The position numbers were made by a program, and so were the translations under genes. From NCBI RefSeq assembly GCF_003313325.1, contig NZ_QMHQ01000001.1, forward strand, positions 186,001 to 250,000: a stretch of DNA of 64,000 nt, given 5' to 3'. Position 1 is the first letter of the stretch; the number at the start of each line of letters is the position of its first letter. Shown here piece by piece: positions 52,975 to 62,661 of the stretch. Origin of the DNA: Pedobacter namyangjuensis (GTDB lineage Bacteria; Bacteroidota; Bacteroidia; Sphingobacteriales; Sphingobacteriaceae). The notes beneath the pieces are model-generated. The model had not been told where the DNA came from, searched no databases, and saw only the letters and a program-made list of their open reading frames with translations.

Positions 52975-54261
52975 TCAACCCAACTGATTTTGGAATTCGA
53001 TATGCTTTAAATCGCCGGCACCTTCTGCTTCGTAAATTTGCAAGCCAAAGTAAGGCGCAGCAGCAATAATATGATCGAAAATATCAGCCATAATGTGCTC
53101 GTACTCTGCCCAGATAATGGTATTGGCAAAAACGTAAATCTCTATAGGCAAACCTTGCGCTGTAGGTGCTAACTGCCTAACCATAATGTTCATCCGTTTG
53201 TTGGTGCCAGAATGATTAGAAATATAACTATCTATATATTTGCGGAACAAGCCGGCATTGGTTAAATTTCGTCCATTAATCAGCAAACTTTTATCTGCAC
53301 CTATGCGTGTATTGTGCTTATCAATATCCTTTTTGCGATGCTGAATGTAATTGCTCAATAATTGAATTTGTTCAAACTTCAATAAGTCTTCATCTTTTAA
53401 AAAACGAATGCTGGATTGTTTGATATTTACCGCTCTTTTTATTCTCCTGCCTCCAGACTGCCGCATGCCACGCCAGTTTTGGAACGAATCTGAAATCAAA
53501 GCATAAGTTGGAATGGTGGTAATCGTTTTGTCGAAATTTTGAACTTTTACCGTTGTGAGGTTTATTTGCAAAATATCGCCATCGGCACCATATTTAGGCA
53601 TAGTTATCCAATCGCCTATACGTACAATATCGTTTGTAGTTACTTGTATGCTGGCTACAAAACCCATAATCGTATCTTTAAACATTAACAATAACACTGC
53701 TGAAAGTGCACCCATAGCAGTAAAAAATACTACAGGTGATTTTCCCGTTAGGTTAGAAAAAAGTACGACCGCGGCAAACAAGTACAGAAAAATGCGAATA
53801 ACCTGCAAATAACTTTCCAAGGGTTTGCCTTTAAAACCAGGTTTTTCTCGCAATAAATCGCCACTGGCTTTTATAATCGCCATGATGATCCACACTACAA
53901 TGAGCACTAAATAAACATCGCAAAAGCCTAAAAGTAATTTATTTACTTGCGGATAATCATTAAAGACAATAGGAATAGTAAGATAAAGTACCATTAACGG
54001 TGCCACAAGCGACAAATAGTGTGGTACTTTTTGCTCTAACAAAAACTTAAAAAATGGAAGGTTAGTTCTGCGAATAGTTTGGATAAAGATTAGCCTGAGT
54101 ACACGCCTAACCACATAATAAATAATATACGTAGCTATACTGGCTAACACTAGTAAAACTAATGCGTTGGCAACGGCAGCAACACTGTCCGATAGTCCTA
54201 AACCTTTAAAAAATTCTAAACTTGCACGACTAAAATTTCGCAAATGAGTGTATAAGTCCAT
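52975..54261 (-). CDS. Mechanosensitive ion channel, MscS family (YbdG-like)
   Basis: I start at the Met at 54261 (MDLYTHLRNF); the longer frame to 54330 runs into a terminator. The 428-residue protein has five or six membrane helices, then the pore helix with FFTAMGALSAVLLLMFKDTIMGFVASIQVTTNDIVRIGDWI near 190-230, the MscS signature followed by the beta domain (TVKVQNFDKTITTIP). The long C-terminal domain resembles YbdG/MscM. It opens upon membrane tension and releases solutes. Confidence 0.88.
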   Translation of the reverse strand: MDLYTHLRNFSRASLEFFKGLGLSDSVAAVANALVLLVLASIATYIIYYVVRRVLRLIFIQTIRRTNLPFFKFLLEQKVPHYLSLVAPLMVLYLTIPIVFNDYPQVNKLLLGFCDVYLVLIVVWIIMAIIKASGDLLREKPGFKGKPLESYLQVIRIFLYLFAAVVLFSNLTGKSPVVFFTAMGALSAVLLLMFKDTIMGFVASIQVTTNDIVRIGDWITMPKYGADGDILQINLTTVKVQNFDKTITTIPTYALISDSFQNWRGMRQSGGRRIKRAVNIKQSSIRFLKDEDLLKFEQIQLLSNYIQHRKKDIDKHNTRIGADKSLLINGRNLTNAGLFRKYIDSYISNHSGTNKRMNIMVRQLAPTAQGLPIEIYVFANTIIWAEYEHIMADIFDHIIAAAPYFGLQIYEAEGAGDLKHIEFQNQLG

Positions 54262-54330
54262 AGCGTGCCAATATAGGGCTTTTGAAAGTAAAGGCGAAGC
54301 AAAATGGCAAATCGGACCTCGCTGCGACAT

Positions 54331-54360
54331 AAAAAAGCACCTCCGCGGGGAGGTGCTTTT
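54331..54360 (-). terminator. Strong terminator of the SusCD operon
   Basis: The stem GCACCTCC/GGAGGTGC (54337-54344 with 54349-54356, loop GCGG) is flanked by A's on the left and T's on the right. On the minus strand it follows the phosphatase-family gene with a T run of six. Confidence 0.9.
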
Positions 54361-54392
54361 GCAACTTTTGTGAACGGTTGTATCGGCTAAAA

Positions 54393-55232
54393 TTATTTTA
54401 AACTCACTTTTGCTAAAATAGGAAAGTGGTCTGATGGAAATTTACCATAATACGTGTCGGTTAAAATACCCCATTTGCTTGCGGTAAACTGTTTGCTCAT
54501 AAAAATATGATCGATAACCGATTCGCCACGTGGCGTTCTGAAACCATTTGCCGAAGAGTTGTTGGCGTAAGGAAACTTTACCGCTCCATGCACATCGGCA
54601 ACAGCGCCAGAATTGGCCAAGGTTTTATACCATTCGCTGTCTCTGCCTCCGTTAAAATCACCCGTTAGTAAAACCGGTGCATCGCCCGCAATTTCTTTTA
54701 TCTTTTTTAACATCAGCTTTGCGCTTTCTACACGAGCAACCACGCCTTGGTGATCAAAATGTACATTAAAAGCATAAAACTTTTTCTTGCTCTGCAAGTC
54801 TTCTAAATAAACCCAAGAACAAATTCTGTTACAACAAGTTGCATCCCAGCCTTTGCCAGGTTTATCCGGTGTTTCCGACAACCAGAAATCGCCTGTTTTC
54901 AGCAATTTGAAGCGATCTTTTTTATAGTAAATGGCCGAGTGCTCGCCACCATCTTTACCATCGTCTCTGCCTTTTCCGTAAACGGCATATTCCGGCAAAG
55001 CCGAAGAAATGTCTGCCAATTGATTTTTAAGTGCTTCTTGCACACCTAAAACATCAAACTCGTGGAAACGAATTAAGTTAGAAACTACCGGTGCTCTATC
55101 TTTCCAAAGATTGCCAGCATCGCCGGGGTTATCATAACGGATGTTAAAACTTCCGATTGTTATTTGTTGTGCTTTTGCACTGATTGCACTAACGCTAACT
55201 AATACCGCGGCCAACCATACTTTTATTTTCAT
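54393..55232 (-). CDS. Secreted endonuclease/exonuclease/phosphatase family protein
   Basis: A 279-residue exported enzyme with signal peptide (1-21, AKAQ). The EEP fold shows SFNIRYDN near 28, the metal Glu in VLGVQEAL near 62, HFDHQG near 158, TGDFNG near 192 and SDHFPI near 265. These enzymes cleave phosphodiesters or phosphomonoesters of nucleic acids, lipids or inositol phosphates. It follows susD by about 27 bases and probably acts on what the SusCD pair binds or imports. There is no glycoside hydrolase, so the ligand may be phosphorylated rather than a plain glycan. Confidence 0.88.
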   Translation of the reverse strand: MKIKVWLAAVLVSVSAISAKAQQITIGSFNIRYDNPGDAGNLWKDRAPVVSNLIRFHEFDVLGVQEALKNQLADISSALPEYAVYGKGRDDGKDGGEHSAIYYKKDRFKLLKTGDFWLSETPDKPGKGWDATCCNRICSWVYLEDLQSKKKFYAFNVHFDHQGVVARVESAKLMLKKIKEIAGDAPVLLTGDFNGGRDSEWYKTLANSGAVADVHGAVKFPYANNSSANGFRTPRGESVIDHIFMSKQFTASKWGILTDTYYGKFPSDHFPILAKVSLK

Positions 55233-55259
55233 TTTTTTATGCTTTAAGGAAGATATTGA

Positions 55260-57038
55260 TTATTGCCATCCTGGATTTTGTTTCAGGTTCGGATTGCGTT
55301 GTAAGTCGTTTAGCGGAATTGGGTAATAGTAGTTACGCTCCAACCATTTTCTCGGAATCTCGTTCATCCAAGTTAATTCTCCAGATGTGCCATTTTTTAA
55401 CAACTGCGAGTTTACTGCATTACCAATTCTTGCAGAAACATCTACGTACGTTAAACCTGCAATACCTAAATTTGGGCGAGTTCCTTGGTAAAATGCAACG
55501 TCCATAATACCATCCTCGTTTAAGTCCATTGCTACATTAAGCGCCGGAACGTAAAAACCATTCCATTCTTGTGTCATCAACTCTCCACGTTTCCATCTTA
55601 AAATGTCGGCAAAACGCTGGCCCTCCAAACTTAATTCAATACCTCTTTCTCTTCTCACTTCTAAAATTGATGGATCAGAAATACCAGGAAAATAATTAGC
55701 GATTAAATACGGATCTGCAACAGTTGGCTTTGCGCTTAGTCCGCCAGTGATACCAGCTCTAGAGCGAAGCGCACCAATAGTTAGTGCCCAATCTGCATCC
55801 GTTAAGGTACCCAGTTCTGCTTTCGCTTCGGCATAGTTTAACAATACTTCCGCATAGCGGAATAAAGCAATAGCATTTGTGTTTAAGGCGCCTGCATCTA
55901 GTCCCATATCGTCTAACGTCCATTTAATTGGCTGATAACCGGTAAATGTATAAGAGAAAAGTGGCGGAGCCGGAACAAGCACTCCATTACTTACGCGTTT
56001 GTAATCGCCTAAGCGGATGGTTTGCTTTAACCTTAAATCGCGGTTCTTAACTTCGTCTTTAAAAACCATTGTTCTGTAGGCCGGATCGTTGGTATAAGGC
56101 GTACCATCTAATTTCAAATACGTGTTAATAAACGTGCGTGTAAAACTTGCTTTAGCACCGTAGGTTCCACTAGTCCACCACCAATTTGCCTCGTTTAATA
56201 TACCCAAGTTTACATCCGCCACTGCGGCTTGCAAAACTTCGCTAGCTACAGGCGTATTGCTTGTAAATACTTGGCGATAAGATACCCCAGCCCCACCTGT
56301 TGTATTTAAAGAATATCCAGCTGTTTTTATAATGTTATCGGCTGCTGATGCCGCATCTTCTAACCATTTGTTCGCGGTGCTTGCTAAACCTAAATCGGTA
56401 TGGTATTTTCTAAAGGTACCTTCAAACAAACAAATTCTAGATTTGTAAGCCTGCGCCACCCATTTAGTAATAGTGGTTCGGCTAGGGTCGTTTGTAGCTT
56501 GAATGTTTGCAACGGCGAAATTGATATCTGCCAAAACAGAATCCATTACCAATGCTCTTTTATCTCTGCCAGCATTTAATGCAGGATCTTCAATACTTAG
56601 CGGTTTTCCAATCCAAGGCACATCGCCGAAACGTTTCACTTTTTCCATGTAAAAGTAAGCTCTGAAATAGCGAGCAATACCCAAATAGTTGTTACGAACG
56701 GCAACAGGCACCGCCGGATCTTTACAGTTTTCTATAAAGTAATTGATGTTTCTTAAATCGTTCCAACTCCAGCCAGAGCTGTTATTGGCGCCAAATCCGC
56801 CTTCGCGAATAAAATCCTGCACTTGCCTAACCGCCAAATAATCTGACATGGCATCTTGACTAGTAGAGTTTCTTGGCAAAAAGCCAAAATTGTAGAAGGA
56901 GTTAGTATATAATTTAAGTCCGTTTTCTGTACCAAAAACAGCTTCTTTTGTAGCGGTAGATTGAGGGAGCTGATCTAGCTTGTTGCAGGCTGCTAAACTC
57001 ATAACACCCAACAAAACCCATATAATTTGTTTTTTCAT
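55260..57038 (-). CDS. SusD/RagB-type outer-membrane lipoprotein
   Basis: A 592-residue protein with lipobox (LAACNKLD, Cys19). It shows the SusD pattern: an N-terminal helical TPR-like part (YFRAYFYMEKVKRFGDVPWIG near 130), LFRYAEVLLNYAEAKAELG near 400 and EVRRERGIELSLEGQRFADILRW near 475, and the final NPNLKQNPGWQ. It binds ligand at the cell surface and forms a lid on SusC, which lies 25 bases upstream. The EEP gene follows. Confidence 0.95.
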   Translation of the reverse strand: MKKQIIWVLLGVMSLAACNKLDQLPQSTATKEAVFGTENGLKLYTNSFYNFGFLPRNSTSQDAMSDYLAVRQVQDFIREGGFGANNSSGWSWNDLRNINYFIENCKDPAVPVAVRNNYLGIARYFRAYFYMEKVKRFGDVPWIGKPLSIEDPALNAGRDKRALVMDSVLADINFAVANIQATNDPSRTTITKWVAQAYKSRICLFEGTFRKYHTDLGLASTANKWLEDAASAADNIIKTAGYSLNTTGGAGVSYRQVFTSNTPVASEVLQAAVADVNLGILNEANWWWTSGTYGAKASFTRTFINTYLKLDGTPYTNDPAYRTMVFKDEVKNRDLRLKQTIRLGDYKRVSNGVLVPAPPLFSYTFTGYQPIKWTLDDMGLDAGALNTNAIALFRYAEVLLNYAEAKAELGTLTDADWALTIGALRSRAGITGGLSAKPTVADPYLIANYFPGISDPSILEVRRERGIELSLEGQRFADILRWKRGELMTQEWNGFYVPALNVAMDLNEDGIMDVAFYQGTRPNLGIAGLTYVDVSARIGNAVNSQLLKNGTSGELTWMNEIPRKWLERNYYYPIPLNDLQRNPNLKQNPGWQ

Positions 57039-57063
57039 TTTGATCTTTCTAATTATCTATAAC

Positions 57064-60000
57064 TTAAAATCCAATGTTTAATCCAAAGGCTATCGCTTTC
57101 ATCAATGGATAATTGTAACCATCTCCATTGGTACTTCCAGAATTTAAATCCTGATCTGAAGGCACTGCATTTTCTACGTCGATGGTATTTTTAACAACTT
57201 TGTACATTGGCGAATAAGTGAAAAGGTTTTCTCCGGAGAAAAACACTTTTGCGCTACGTGCACCAATTTTATTTACCCATCTGTTTGGCAAGGTATAACC
57301 TACCTGAATGTTTTTCATTCTTAAATAAGCTACGTTTTGCAAGTAACGTGTTTGCGCTACACCCAAAGTACGGTTGGTATTGCTAGATGCTGCCCTAGAC
57401 ATGGTTCTTGGGAAATAAGCATTGGTATTTTCTGGTGTCCACATGTTGCCCAAATGGAAAGTTGGGATGTTGTTGTATGGCCTATTATATTGACCCCAGA
57501 ACATTTCTGTTTCTGTACTCGGGTACCATTGTTGCTTGCCCACACCTTGAAAAAATACCGAGAATGAGAAGTTCTGATATTCTGCACCTAAGTTAATCCC
57601 ATAAAGGTACCTTGCAGCAGAGTTACCTATAATTCTTCTATCGCCAGAGTTACCTACTTTATTTTCGCCAACGTTGATTAGTCCATCGCCGTTAAGGTCT
57701 CTTAATTTAATATCTCCAGGAAACCATTTGCCAGTTGGCGAAGCTCTCATTTGCGGATCTTGTTTAGCGTGCGAATCAATATCAGCCTGATCTATAAAGA
57801 AACCTTCAGTTTCATAGCCCCAAATCTCGCCCAGTGTTTGTCCTTCATAATAATCGCTTAACAACTTATCAGGATTATTGTATTTATCGATTTTGGTTTT
57901 GTTATCTGCCAAGGTTAACCTCACGTTATATTTGAAAGGTTTTGCTTTACCGAAACTATCATTCCAGGCTAACGAAACTTCCCAACCACGCGTAGTTAAA
58001 TCGGCGTAATTACCTTTAGGAACCGCTGCACCAAATACTGCTGGAGGCGTTAAACCTGTAGTAAACATATCTGTTGTTTTACGCACGTAAGCATCTCCAG
58101 TGAAACTTAAACGACCAGAAAGCATGGTTAAATCTAAACCTAAGTTGGTTGTTGTAGAGGTTTCCCAAGTTAATTGCTCTGGTAAAACGGCAGGGATGCC
58201 TGTAGTTTGTGGCCTGGTTCCGTTAAGGATTACACCAGATTGGCTGATGTTAAAGGTTTCTTGAAAGGCGTAAGAATTGATGTTACCATTTCCTAAAGAT
58301 CCGTAAGAACCTCTAATTTTTAAATCTGAAATTAATTTATCAGATACTTTCCAGAAAGATTCTTTGTTCACTCTCCAACCAGCAGAAACTGATGGGAAAA
58401 ATCCGTAACGTTGACTTGCCGGGAATTTAGAAGAACCATCATAACGTGCGTTAACTTCTAACAAATATTTATCCTTGAATGAATAATTTAACCTAGAGAA
58501 ACCTCCTAGAATAGCCCACTGCTCATAGCCGCCACCGGTAGTAATAGATTGGCCTAACGCCAAGTTAAGATCGGTAGCATCTTCGAAAATAATACCGTTT
58601 CGTTGTACAGCCAAACGTTTGTAGGTAGACTGCTCGTAATTGTAACCTACCATTGCTTTTAGGTAATGATCGGTGCCAAAACGGTTTTCGTATTCGGTAA
58701 AAATATTAGTTGCTAAGTAATTTGTTGTGCGTTGGTCGAATAATAAATCGTTAGTAGTTGTGCCTACATAAGCAATTACACCTGGCAAGTTGCTGTAAGG
58801 CACTTGAACTCTTTTTTGATTTCTATCGTTATTCGTATTACGGAAGGTAAAATCTGCATTTACCCGAAATTTGTTGTCGAAGAAATTGGTTCTAATCCCG
58901 GTAATGTTTCTAAACACCTCACGTCTAGTATTGATACCATTTTTGCCATACATAAAATCGCCAATGGTATAGGCTGATGCAAATGTTAATGATCCATCGG
59001 GGTTACGCAAAGGCATAGTTGGTTTACCTTCATCTGCGATATTTCTCCAAATACCGCCACCTTCTCCAACGTTAATTGGGTTATGGTAATTCATAACCGA
59101 GTAATCGGCGTTGTTATCTATGCTTAACCACGGAAATACTTGTATGGTTCCCCTAGCACGGATATTTTTCATGTCGTAATCATCGCTGTTGTACTTAAAC
59201 AATCCATCTTGATTTAAGAAACGACCGGACACCAAAAACGAAGCCTTATCGCTACCACCACTTACAGAAATATTATTTTCGAAAGAAGCTGTATTTTTCT
59301 TGTACAACTCTGCATAATAATCGGTGCTACCGTAATAAACGTACTCGCCTGTAGCAGGATTAATTTCTACTTCATTATACGGTTGGCCAGATTCTACTCT
59401 TCGCTTAAATTCATCTAAATAAGCCTGCGAGAATTTTTGCGTTTTATTAGCATTTTGAGGAAAAGCGCCATCGCCATTTACAAAAGCCTCCGCAAACATC
59501 TTTGCCCAAGTGTAACCATCTGTAACAAAATCTGGAACTTGCAAGGGGCTTTTAATTGCGTAGTTTGATGTATAGGTTACATTTGTACGCCCTTTTTCTG
59601 CTTTTTTAGTGGTAATTAAAACTACACCAAAAACACCGCGAGCACCATAAATAGCTGCAGAAGCTGCATCTTTCAATACCGAAACACTTTCTATATCATT
59701 AGGATTTAGCAAACTCGGATCGCCTTCAAAACCGTCTATTAAAATTAAGGCATTACCACCCTGACCAATTGATGTGGTTCCCCTTACATTATAACTTGGA
59801 GATTGAGTTGGCTTACCATCCATCATCTTTAGGTTTAGATTGGGAATTAAACCTTGCAAACCTTGTGTTAAATTGCTAACAGGTCTGTTCTCTATACTTT
59901 TTGCTGTAATTTGATCAACCGCTCCAGTTGCATTTTCTCTTTTCTGCGTTCCGTATCCAACTACCAGAACCTCATTTAGCGAACCTGTTTCGCCTTTAAG

Positions 60001-60369
60001 AGTTACGTTTAAAGGCGTTTTCTCGCCAGCCTTTACTACCACTTTGTTTAAGGTAATAGTGGTATAAGAAATAAAGCTTATGGCAAGGGTATAGTTTCCG
60101 GCAGGTGCTGCGACAGTAAAAGTTCCATCTATGTTAGTTTGAACATTTCTGTTAAGCTCTTTTATAAGCACATTTGCTCCAGGAAGAGGCTCTCCTTTTT
60201 CGTCAACTACCTTGCCGGTAATACTTCCCGGATCTTGCTTGCTTTGCACATAGCTAAAATCCCGGTAGTTTTCGGCCGACCAGGAAGGAGCGCTAACCGC
60301 ACTCGTTAGCAGGCATGCCATAGACGCATACACTGCAAATTTTTGTTTAAATAGTAAAGTTTTTTTCAT
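57064..60369 (-). CDS. SusC/RagA-type TonB-linked outer-membrane transporter
   Basis: A 1101-residue protein. After a signal region there is a carboxypeptidase-like domain (GSITGKVVDEKGEPLPGANV near 48), the plug domain with VLVVGYGTQKRENATGAV and SVLKDAASAAIYGARGVFGVVLITTKK near 230, then the 22-strand barrel ending in the conserved aromatic (FGLNIGF). It imports large ligands with TonB energy. No FecR-type anti-sigma or ECF sigma gene lies beside it. SusD follows after 25 bases, and an EEP enzyme completes the operon. Confidence 0.95.
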   Translation of the reverse strand: MKKTLLFKQKFAVYASMACLLTSAVSAPSWSAENYRDFSYVQSKQDPGSITGKVVDEKGEPLPGANVLIKELNRNVQTNIDGTFTVAAPAGNYTLAISFISYTTITLNKVVVKAGEKTPLNVTLKGETGSLNEVLVVGYGTQKRENATGAVDQITAKSIENRPVSNLTQGLQGLIPNLNLKMMDGKPTQSPSYNVRGTTSIGQGGNALILIDGFEGDPSLLNPNDIESVSVLKDAASAAIYGARGVFGVVLITTKKAEKGRTNVTYTSNYAIKSPLQVPDFVTDGYTWAKMFAEAFVNGDGAFPQNANKTQKFSQAYLDEFKRRVESGQPYNEVEINPATGEYVYYGSTDYYAELYKKNTASFENNISVSGGSDKASFLVSGRFLNQDGLFKYNSDDYDMKNIRARGTIQVFPWLSIDNNADYSVMNYHNPINVGEGGGIWRNIADEGKPTMPLRNPDGSLTFASAYTIGDFMYGKNGINTRREVFRNITGIRTNFFDNKFRVNADFTFRNTNNDRNQKRVQVPYSNLPGVIAYVGTTTNDLLFDQRTTNYLATNIFTEYENRFGTDHYLKAMVGYNYEQSTYKRLAVQRNGIIFEDATDLNLALGQSITTGGGYEQWAILGGFSRLNYSFKDKYLLEVNARYDGSSKFPASQRYGFFPSVSAGWRVNKESFWKVSDKLISDLKIRGSYGSLGNGNINSYAFQETFNISQSGVILNGTRPQTTGIPAVLPEQLTWETSTTTNLGLDLTMLSGRLSFTGDAYVRKTTDMFTTGLTPPAVFGAAVPKGNYADLTTRGWEVSLAWNDSFGKAKPFKYNVRLTLADNKTKIDKYNNPDKLLSDYYEGQTLGEIWGYETEGFFIDQADIDSHAKQDPQMRASPTGKWFPGDIKLRDLNGDGLINVGENKVGNSGDRRIIGNSAARYLYGINLGAEYQNFSFSVFFQGVGKQQWYPSTETEMFWGQYNRPYNNIPTFHLGNMWTPENTNAYFPRTMSRAASSNTNRTLGVAQTRYLQNVAYLRMKNIQVGYTLPNRWVNKIGARSAKVFFSGENLFTYSPMYKVVKNTIDVENAVPSDQDLNSGSTNGDGYNYPLMKAIAFGLNIGF

Positions 60370-60804
60370 TGTGTGTTGAGTTTTGTTTTCAGTTACTAAA
60401 ATGTTTTAGTTTAACCGTAGGGGGCTTACAACGCCACAAAACTATTAGCCCAATATGAACGTTGCGTTAAGTTAGCTTAACTTCTTAAGTTGAGATGGAA
60501 TGGCTACTTTATGCAAATAATTACCAGAAAGATGCTAAACAAGCTCATTATCAACACAAGCAGAAAAACGAGCATTTAAAGTTGATGTTATATTTAGATT
60601 AAGTGGGCTTAATTAATCCGTTAAAGACCGAATTGGTATTTGGACTGATGAGCAAAATTCGTTTAATGTAGCACCAATTACCCTTTTAAACTTGTAGCTA
60701 TTTACAAACTACGAATCATAAACTGGAAATTTTTGAATTTGAAGTGTATGCTATAAAAGGCATCAACTTTGTTAGAAGCAAATGATTAGATAAATTTAAT
60801 TAAG
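60370..60804. other. Intergenic region upstream of susC and SUFU gene
   Basis: 435 bases between divergent genes. On the minus strand it contains a TAGTTTTG -7 match. Nothing else stands out: no RNA-like structure, no repeat, no open frame with coding signs. Confidence 0.5.
60437..60444 (-). promoter_or_regulatory. -7 promoter element candidate of susC
   Basis: On the minus strand the bases read TAGTTTTG, a TAnnTTTG match about 70 bases upstream of the susC ATG. No TTG lies at the expected 19-base distance. Confidence 0.4.
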
Positions 60805-61449
60805 ATGAACAAAGAAGAATATATAAAACAATTTACAGAAGATGACGCTGTTGGTTGGCTTAGTATAGATGCTGAATTGGATAAGATTTATCCCGACCAA
60901 GAGCCACAACATTTTGGTACAGTTATTAAATATATGTTAGGCGGCGAAGATCCACTGGATGGAATTAGCGTATACGAAAGCGATGCGCAAGAACCACATT
61001 ATCACTTTGTAAGCTATGGCTTGTCTGAGCTTTATTACGACGAAGAAAAAGCAGGTGGTGAGTTCAGCAAATTTGGTTTTGAGCTAACTTTTAGGCTGAA
61101 AAAGGACAACAATGACGATTTTCACTGGGCGATGAATTTAATGCAAAACCTAGCCAAATATGTTTTTAAATCGGGTAAATGGTTTGAAGAATTTCATTTC
61201 ATTCCAGCTAATGGGCCGATTAAGCTTGGATCGGCAACCGATATTACTGCATTGGCTTTTGTGGAAGATCCGGAACTTGGCAAGATTGAAACACCACATG
61301 GTGAAGTTACATTTTTGCAAATGATCGGCTTAACCACCAGTGAATATGATCAACTTAAACAAAATCCGAAGATAGCAGAAACGGAAATGTTAATTGATAG
61401 ACTTAGAGCGCAAAATCAGTTGTTAATTACGGACTTAAACAGAAAGTAG
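60805..61449 (+). CDS. SUFU (suppressor of fused) domain protein
   Basis: A 214-residue acidic cytoplasmic protein. PQHFGTVIKYMLGGEDPLDGISVYES near 35-60 and the HYHFVSYGLSELYYDEE segment near 70 are the marks of the bacterial SUFU family. These act as immunity proteins in polymorphic toxin systems. The next two genes are of similar type. No toxin gene lies in the window, so this may be an orphan or bystander immunity gene. Confidence 0.88.
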   Translation: MNKEEYIKQFTEDDAVGWLSIDAELDKIYPDQEPQHFGTVIKYMLGGEDPLDGISVYESDAQEPHYHFVSYGLSELYYDEEKAGGEFSKFGFELTFRLKKDNNDDFHWAMNLMQNLAKYVFKSGKWFEEFHFIPANGPIKLGSATDITALAFVEDPELGKIETPHGEVTFLQMIGLTTSEYDQLKQNPKIAETEMLIDRLRAQNQLLITDLNRK

Positions 61450-61479
61450 CCTTGCTACATCAGTAAATTCCAGTCTGAT

Positions 61480-62137
61480 ATGAGCAAACAAATCTCGATA
61501 GAAGAAATTAAGGACAACCCCTATTTTTGGTATTTTTATATAAAGTGTTTTAGAGGATTTGATGATAAAAATGAGCTTAACCTTGATGAAGCATTAGCTG
61601 TAATTGACATTGATGAAGATGAGCTAAACAAATGGGAGAAAAATTTCCTTGCTAATTTAAACGATGAAAACATAAGCTTTGTAACTGGTGAACTTAATGC
61701 GGAAATGTCTTTTCAAATCGAATTTAGGGAGAACGAAATTGTGTTTTTCTTAAATGAAGTTTACATTGGTAATTTGGGTGGCCATTTCGAGGCCTGGTTT
61801 TTAACTTGGGACGAATTATTAGCTTTCGACAAGTATCCATCACTTTTTCTATTGCTTTTACCCATGACAGGGGTGGAGTTGCAACAAACGGAATTGGCAA
61901 AAGAGTTAACTAAAAAAAAAGTTGCAAAACATAGATGTGTTTGAGAAAAACGCGGCGTATATAACCTATTGCATTGTTAACGGATTAGTGATGGAACAAC
62001 CTTTTGTTAATAGTGAAATTGGCTTGATCAATAATCAAAATCACAGTGTTCGGAATATCGAAAAATATCCCGACTACAAAGAGGATGTAAAAGAATTAAA
62101 TGTAACCTTAAGGAAATTTGTTGAAACCGGACGGTAA
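61480..62137 (+). pseudogene. Frameshifted acidic immunity-like protein gene
   Basis: The first frame (61480-61944) gives 154 residues with FWYFYIKCFRGFDD and GHFEAWFLTWDELLAF, then a stop soon after a run of nine A (61912-61920). If one A is dropped the frame continues as LQNIDVFEKNAAYITYCIVNG and runs to 62137, giving one protein of about 218 residues. That continuous reading is more natural than two genes with a poor second start. The gene resembles polymorphic-toxin immunity proteins in composition, but I cannot name the family. It could be a real mutation, A-run slippage or a sequence error. Confidence 0.6.
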
Positions 62138-62189
62138 TTTAATAAGCTAATAAAGCAATCTAAATTTTATGGCAGGTACATTTTCATAA

Positions 62190-62363
62190 GGCTACGGCAC
62201 ATTTTCGTATGCACATTCGCAAATAGAAAATGTCTATCAATATATTGCCAATCAAGAAGAACACCACCGCAAAAAAACATTTAAAGAAGAATATCTGGAA
62301 ATCCTTAAAAAATTTGAAATACAACATGATGAAAAATATTTGTTCGATTGGATCGATTTGTAA
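62190..62363 (+). pseudogene. Remnant of an IS200-like REP-associated transposase (RAYT)
   Basis: The frame from 62190 reads GYGTFSYAHSQIENVY, then IANQEEHHRKKTFKEEYLEI and YLFDWIDL, ending in TAA at 62361-62363. This is the C-terminal tail of the Y1 (PF01797-type) transposases of Bacteroidota. The upstream part, with the HUH metal motif, is missing, and a stop codon (62187-62189) and a partial repeat of the same text (GCAGGTACATTTTC) sit directly before it. REP-like palindromes follow at once. Confidence 0.8.
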
Positions 62364-62630
62364 TTTCACCCCTTCGGGGTTGGTTAACTTTTATCATTTG
62401 TTCTATAATAATTTCATCCCTTCGGGATTTTAGGTTACACATTGCAAAATAACGATTAACAAGACTAAAGAACCGATAGGATTATAGCATATTTAAATAA
62501 ATTATAAAAATCTTTTTGTCCCTTCGATGTTTCAACCTTTCAAATTGCAATTTAGGTTTCTAAAAGTCCGAAGGACTGATAGGATTATAACATATTGTAA
62601 ATAAATTATATAAAACCCCGAAGGGGTGAT
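62364..62630. repeat. REP-like palindrome cluster with AT-rich direct repeats
   Basis: Four short palindromes of the CTTCGG/CGAAGG kind are present: ACCCCTTCGGGGT (62368-62380), ATCCCTTCGGGAT (62416-62428), AGTCCGAAGGACT (62565-62577) and ACCCCGAAGGGGT (62615-62627). Two near-identical AT-rich units begin GATAGGATTATA at 62475 and 62578. They follow the transposase remnant, as REP sequences do. Confidence 0.75.
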
Positions 62631-62661
62631 ATTTTTGACACATCATTTTCAAAATCATGCT

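Noticed and set aside
62230..62433. 67-residue open frame over the transposase remnant
   Set aside because: Another frame gives the clear RAYT tail; this one is Lys/Asn noise.
62364..62630. CRISPR array made of the CTTCGG repeats
   Set aside because: Repeats are short palindromes with irregular spacing and differing text, and there are no cas genes.
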